Shown here: positions 5,133 through 5,395 of the stretch, piece after piece
How the letters are laid out: every line of letters starts with the position of its first letter
Position numbering within the stretch: the stretch's first letter is position 1
DNA from: Burkholderiales bacterium
Lineage (GTDB): Bacteria > Pseudomonadota > Gammaproteobacteria > Burkholderiales > SG8-39
Reading direction: 5' to 3'
Assembly (NCBI GenBank): GCA_919902965.1
Contig: CAKKSJ010000155.1
Span: forward strand, 1-5,395
Length of the DNA: 5,395 bases
Made by a program: the position numbers and the translations under genes
Notes under the pieces: model-generated
Told to the model about the DNA's origin: nothing
The model's database searches: none
What the model saw: the letters and a program-made list of their open reading frames with translations, nothing else

Positions 5133-5237
5133 TATGCGTTCCGTACAGCTCAAGGCGCCTGCCGCTCGCAGCCCGGGCACACAGGCAAATGCCTTGATCG
5201 CCTCCGGCTGTGCGGCGCATTGCGCACACTCCTTAAA

Positions 5238-5243
5238 ATAGTA
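5238..5243 (-). promoter_or_regulatory. Predicted -10 element of the fnr-type gene promoter
   Basis: On the minus strand TACTAT (5243 down to 5238) matches TATAAT at 4 of 6 positions in a local AT-rich patch. A start near 5231 would put the centre of the nearer FNR-like box at about -40.5, the class II activator position. The overlapping TATTTT (5240-5235) would give about -43.5. No recognisable -35 is present, as expected for an activator-dependent promoter. It implies a leader of about 100 nt. Confidence 0.5.
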
Positions 5244-5264
5244 TTTCTTCAAAAATGGACAGAC

Positions 5265-5278
5265 TTGCGCCAGATCAA
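5265..5278 (-). promoter_or_regulatory. FNR-box-like site 1, promoter proximal
   Basis: Minus strand TTGATCTGGCGCAA. Compared with TTGAT-N4-ATCAA, the first half is perfect and the second is CGCAA, so 8 of 10 fixed positions match. The site is centred about 40.5 bp upstream of the predicted start of the FNR-type gene, suggesting autoregulation. Confidence 0.65.
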
Positions 5279-5325
5279 GCGCCGCCTGCCGCGGGCCCCC
5301 GCTTTTGCAACGAAGCGACGCGCGT

Positions 5326-5339
5326 TTGCGCTAGATCAA
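5326..5339 (-). promoter_or_regulatory. FNR-box-like site 2, upstream
   Basis: Minus strand TTGATCTAGCGCAA, identical to site 1 except for one spacer base and in the same orientation. It lies 61 bp further from the gene, close to six helical turns, so both could face the same side of the DNA. It would be centred near -101 for the FNR-type gene. It might instead serve a gene that reads rightward beyond the window edge. Confidence 0.6.
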
Positions 5340-5395
5340 ATGCAATGCCTGAATCGCGCGCCGCGGCCGATCCGGACCGGGACTGCCTGGGCCGG
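5340..5395. other. Right-edge sequence, no gene supported
   Basis: Two overlapping plus-strand frames begin with ATG at 5340 and 5345 and stay open to the edge (19 and 17 codons). Neither has a ribosome site, and both start within a few bases of FNR-like site 2, leaving no room for a promoter. I see no supported feature here. The next gene may lie outside the window. Confidence 0.3.

Noticed and set aside
5133..5252. TTG-initiated 40-residue N-terminal extension of the FNR-type protein
   Set aside because: The start would lie upstream of the predicted transcription start, the residues do not look like FNR, and ATG 5132 places the cysteines at a reasonable distance from the N-terminus.
5291..5306. 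Short GC stem GCGG/CCGC followed by TTTT on the plus strand, terminator-like
   Set aside because: Only a 4-bp stem and four T residues, and no plus-strand gene ends nearby.
5345..5395. Start of a divergent gene at the right edge
   Set aside because: No ribosome site, no space for a promoter after FNR-like site 2, and only 17 codons visible.

Overview
The window looks like a piece of a GC-rich proteobacterial chromosome, most likely a betaproteobacterium. The main support is the FNR-type regulator at the right end, whose C-terminal helix-turn-helix (SYLGLKLxTVSRTFSKFQ) is of the kind I associate with betaproteobacterial FNR proteins. This taxonomic call is inference. No rRNA, tRNA or CRISPR array is visible.

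Layout, left to right. Positions 1-55 are a short flank containing a perfect 14-bp palindrome. Positions 56-325 are a non-coding, MITE-like element of about 270 bp. It has 26-bp terminal inverted repeats, a TA duplication on each side and two large nested hairpins inside. Its right end abuts an MFS drug-efflux gene of the TetA-like type on the minus strand (325-1593), and the TAG stop of that gene is assembled from the TA target plus the first base of the element. A divergent intergenic region (1594-1737) carries an imperfect palindrome and a possible promoter.

A plus-strand run of genes follows: a 311-aa GST-fold protein (1738-2673), a FrnE-like DsbA-family oxidoreductase with a CPWC motif (2696-3343), a flavodoxin-fold NAD(P)H/FMN oxidoreductase-like protein (3375-3866), and a two-TM membrane protein with a CxxC-x20-CxxC zinc-ribbon-like head (3977-4303). 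The first three genes are separated by only 22 and 31 nt and probably form one thiol/flavin redox transcription unit. A GC-rich hairpin sits between the second and third genes. Two more hairpins follow the third gene and may separate it from the fourth.

The minus-strand gene 4335-5132 converges on this run and encodes an FNR-type oxygen-sensing regulator with all the cluster cysteines. Upstream of it are two near-identical FNR-box-like sites 61 bp apart. The nearer one is placed about 40.5 bp upstream of a predicted start site, as in a class II FNR-activated promoter, so autoregulation is likely. The recognition helix has Ala where FNR proteins normally have the DNA-contacting Glu, and both boxes share the same degenerate half-site (TTGAT-N4-CGCAA). 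These two oddities together are the most interesting regulatory signal. The MITE-like element that supplies a host stop codon is the most interesting structural one.
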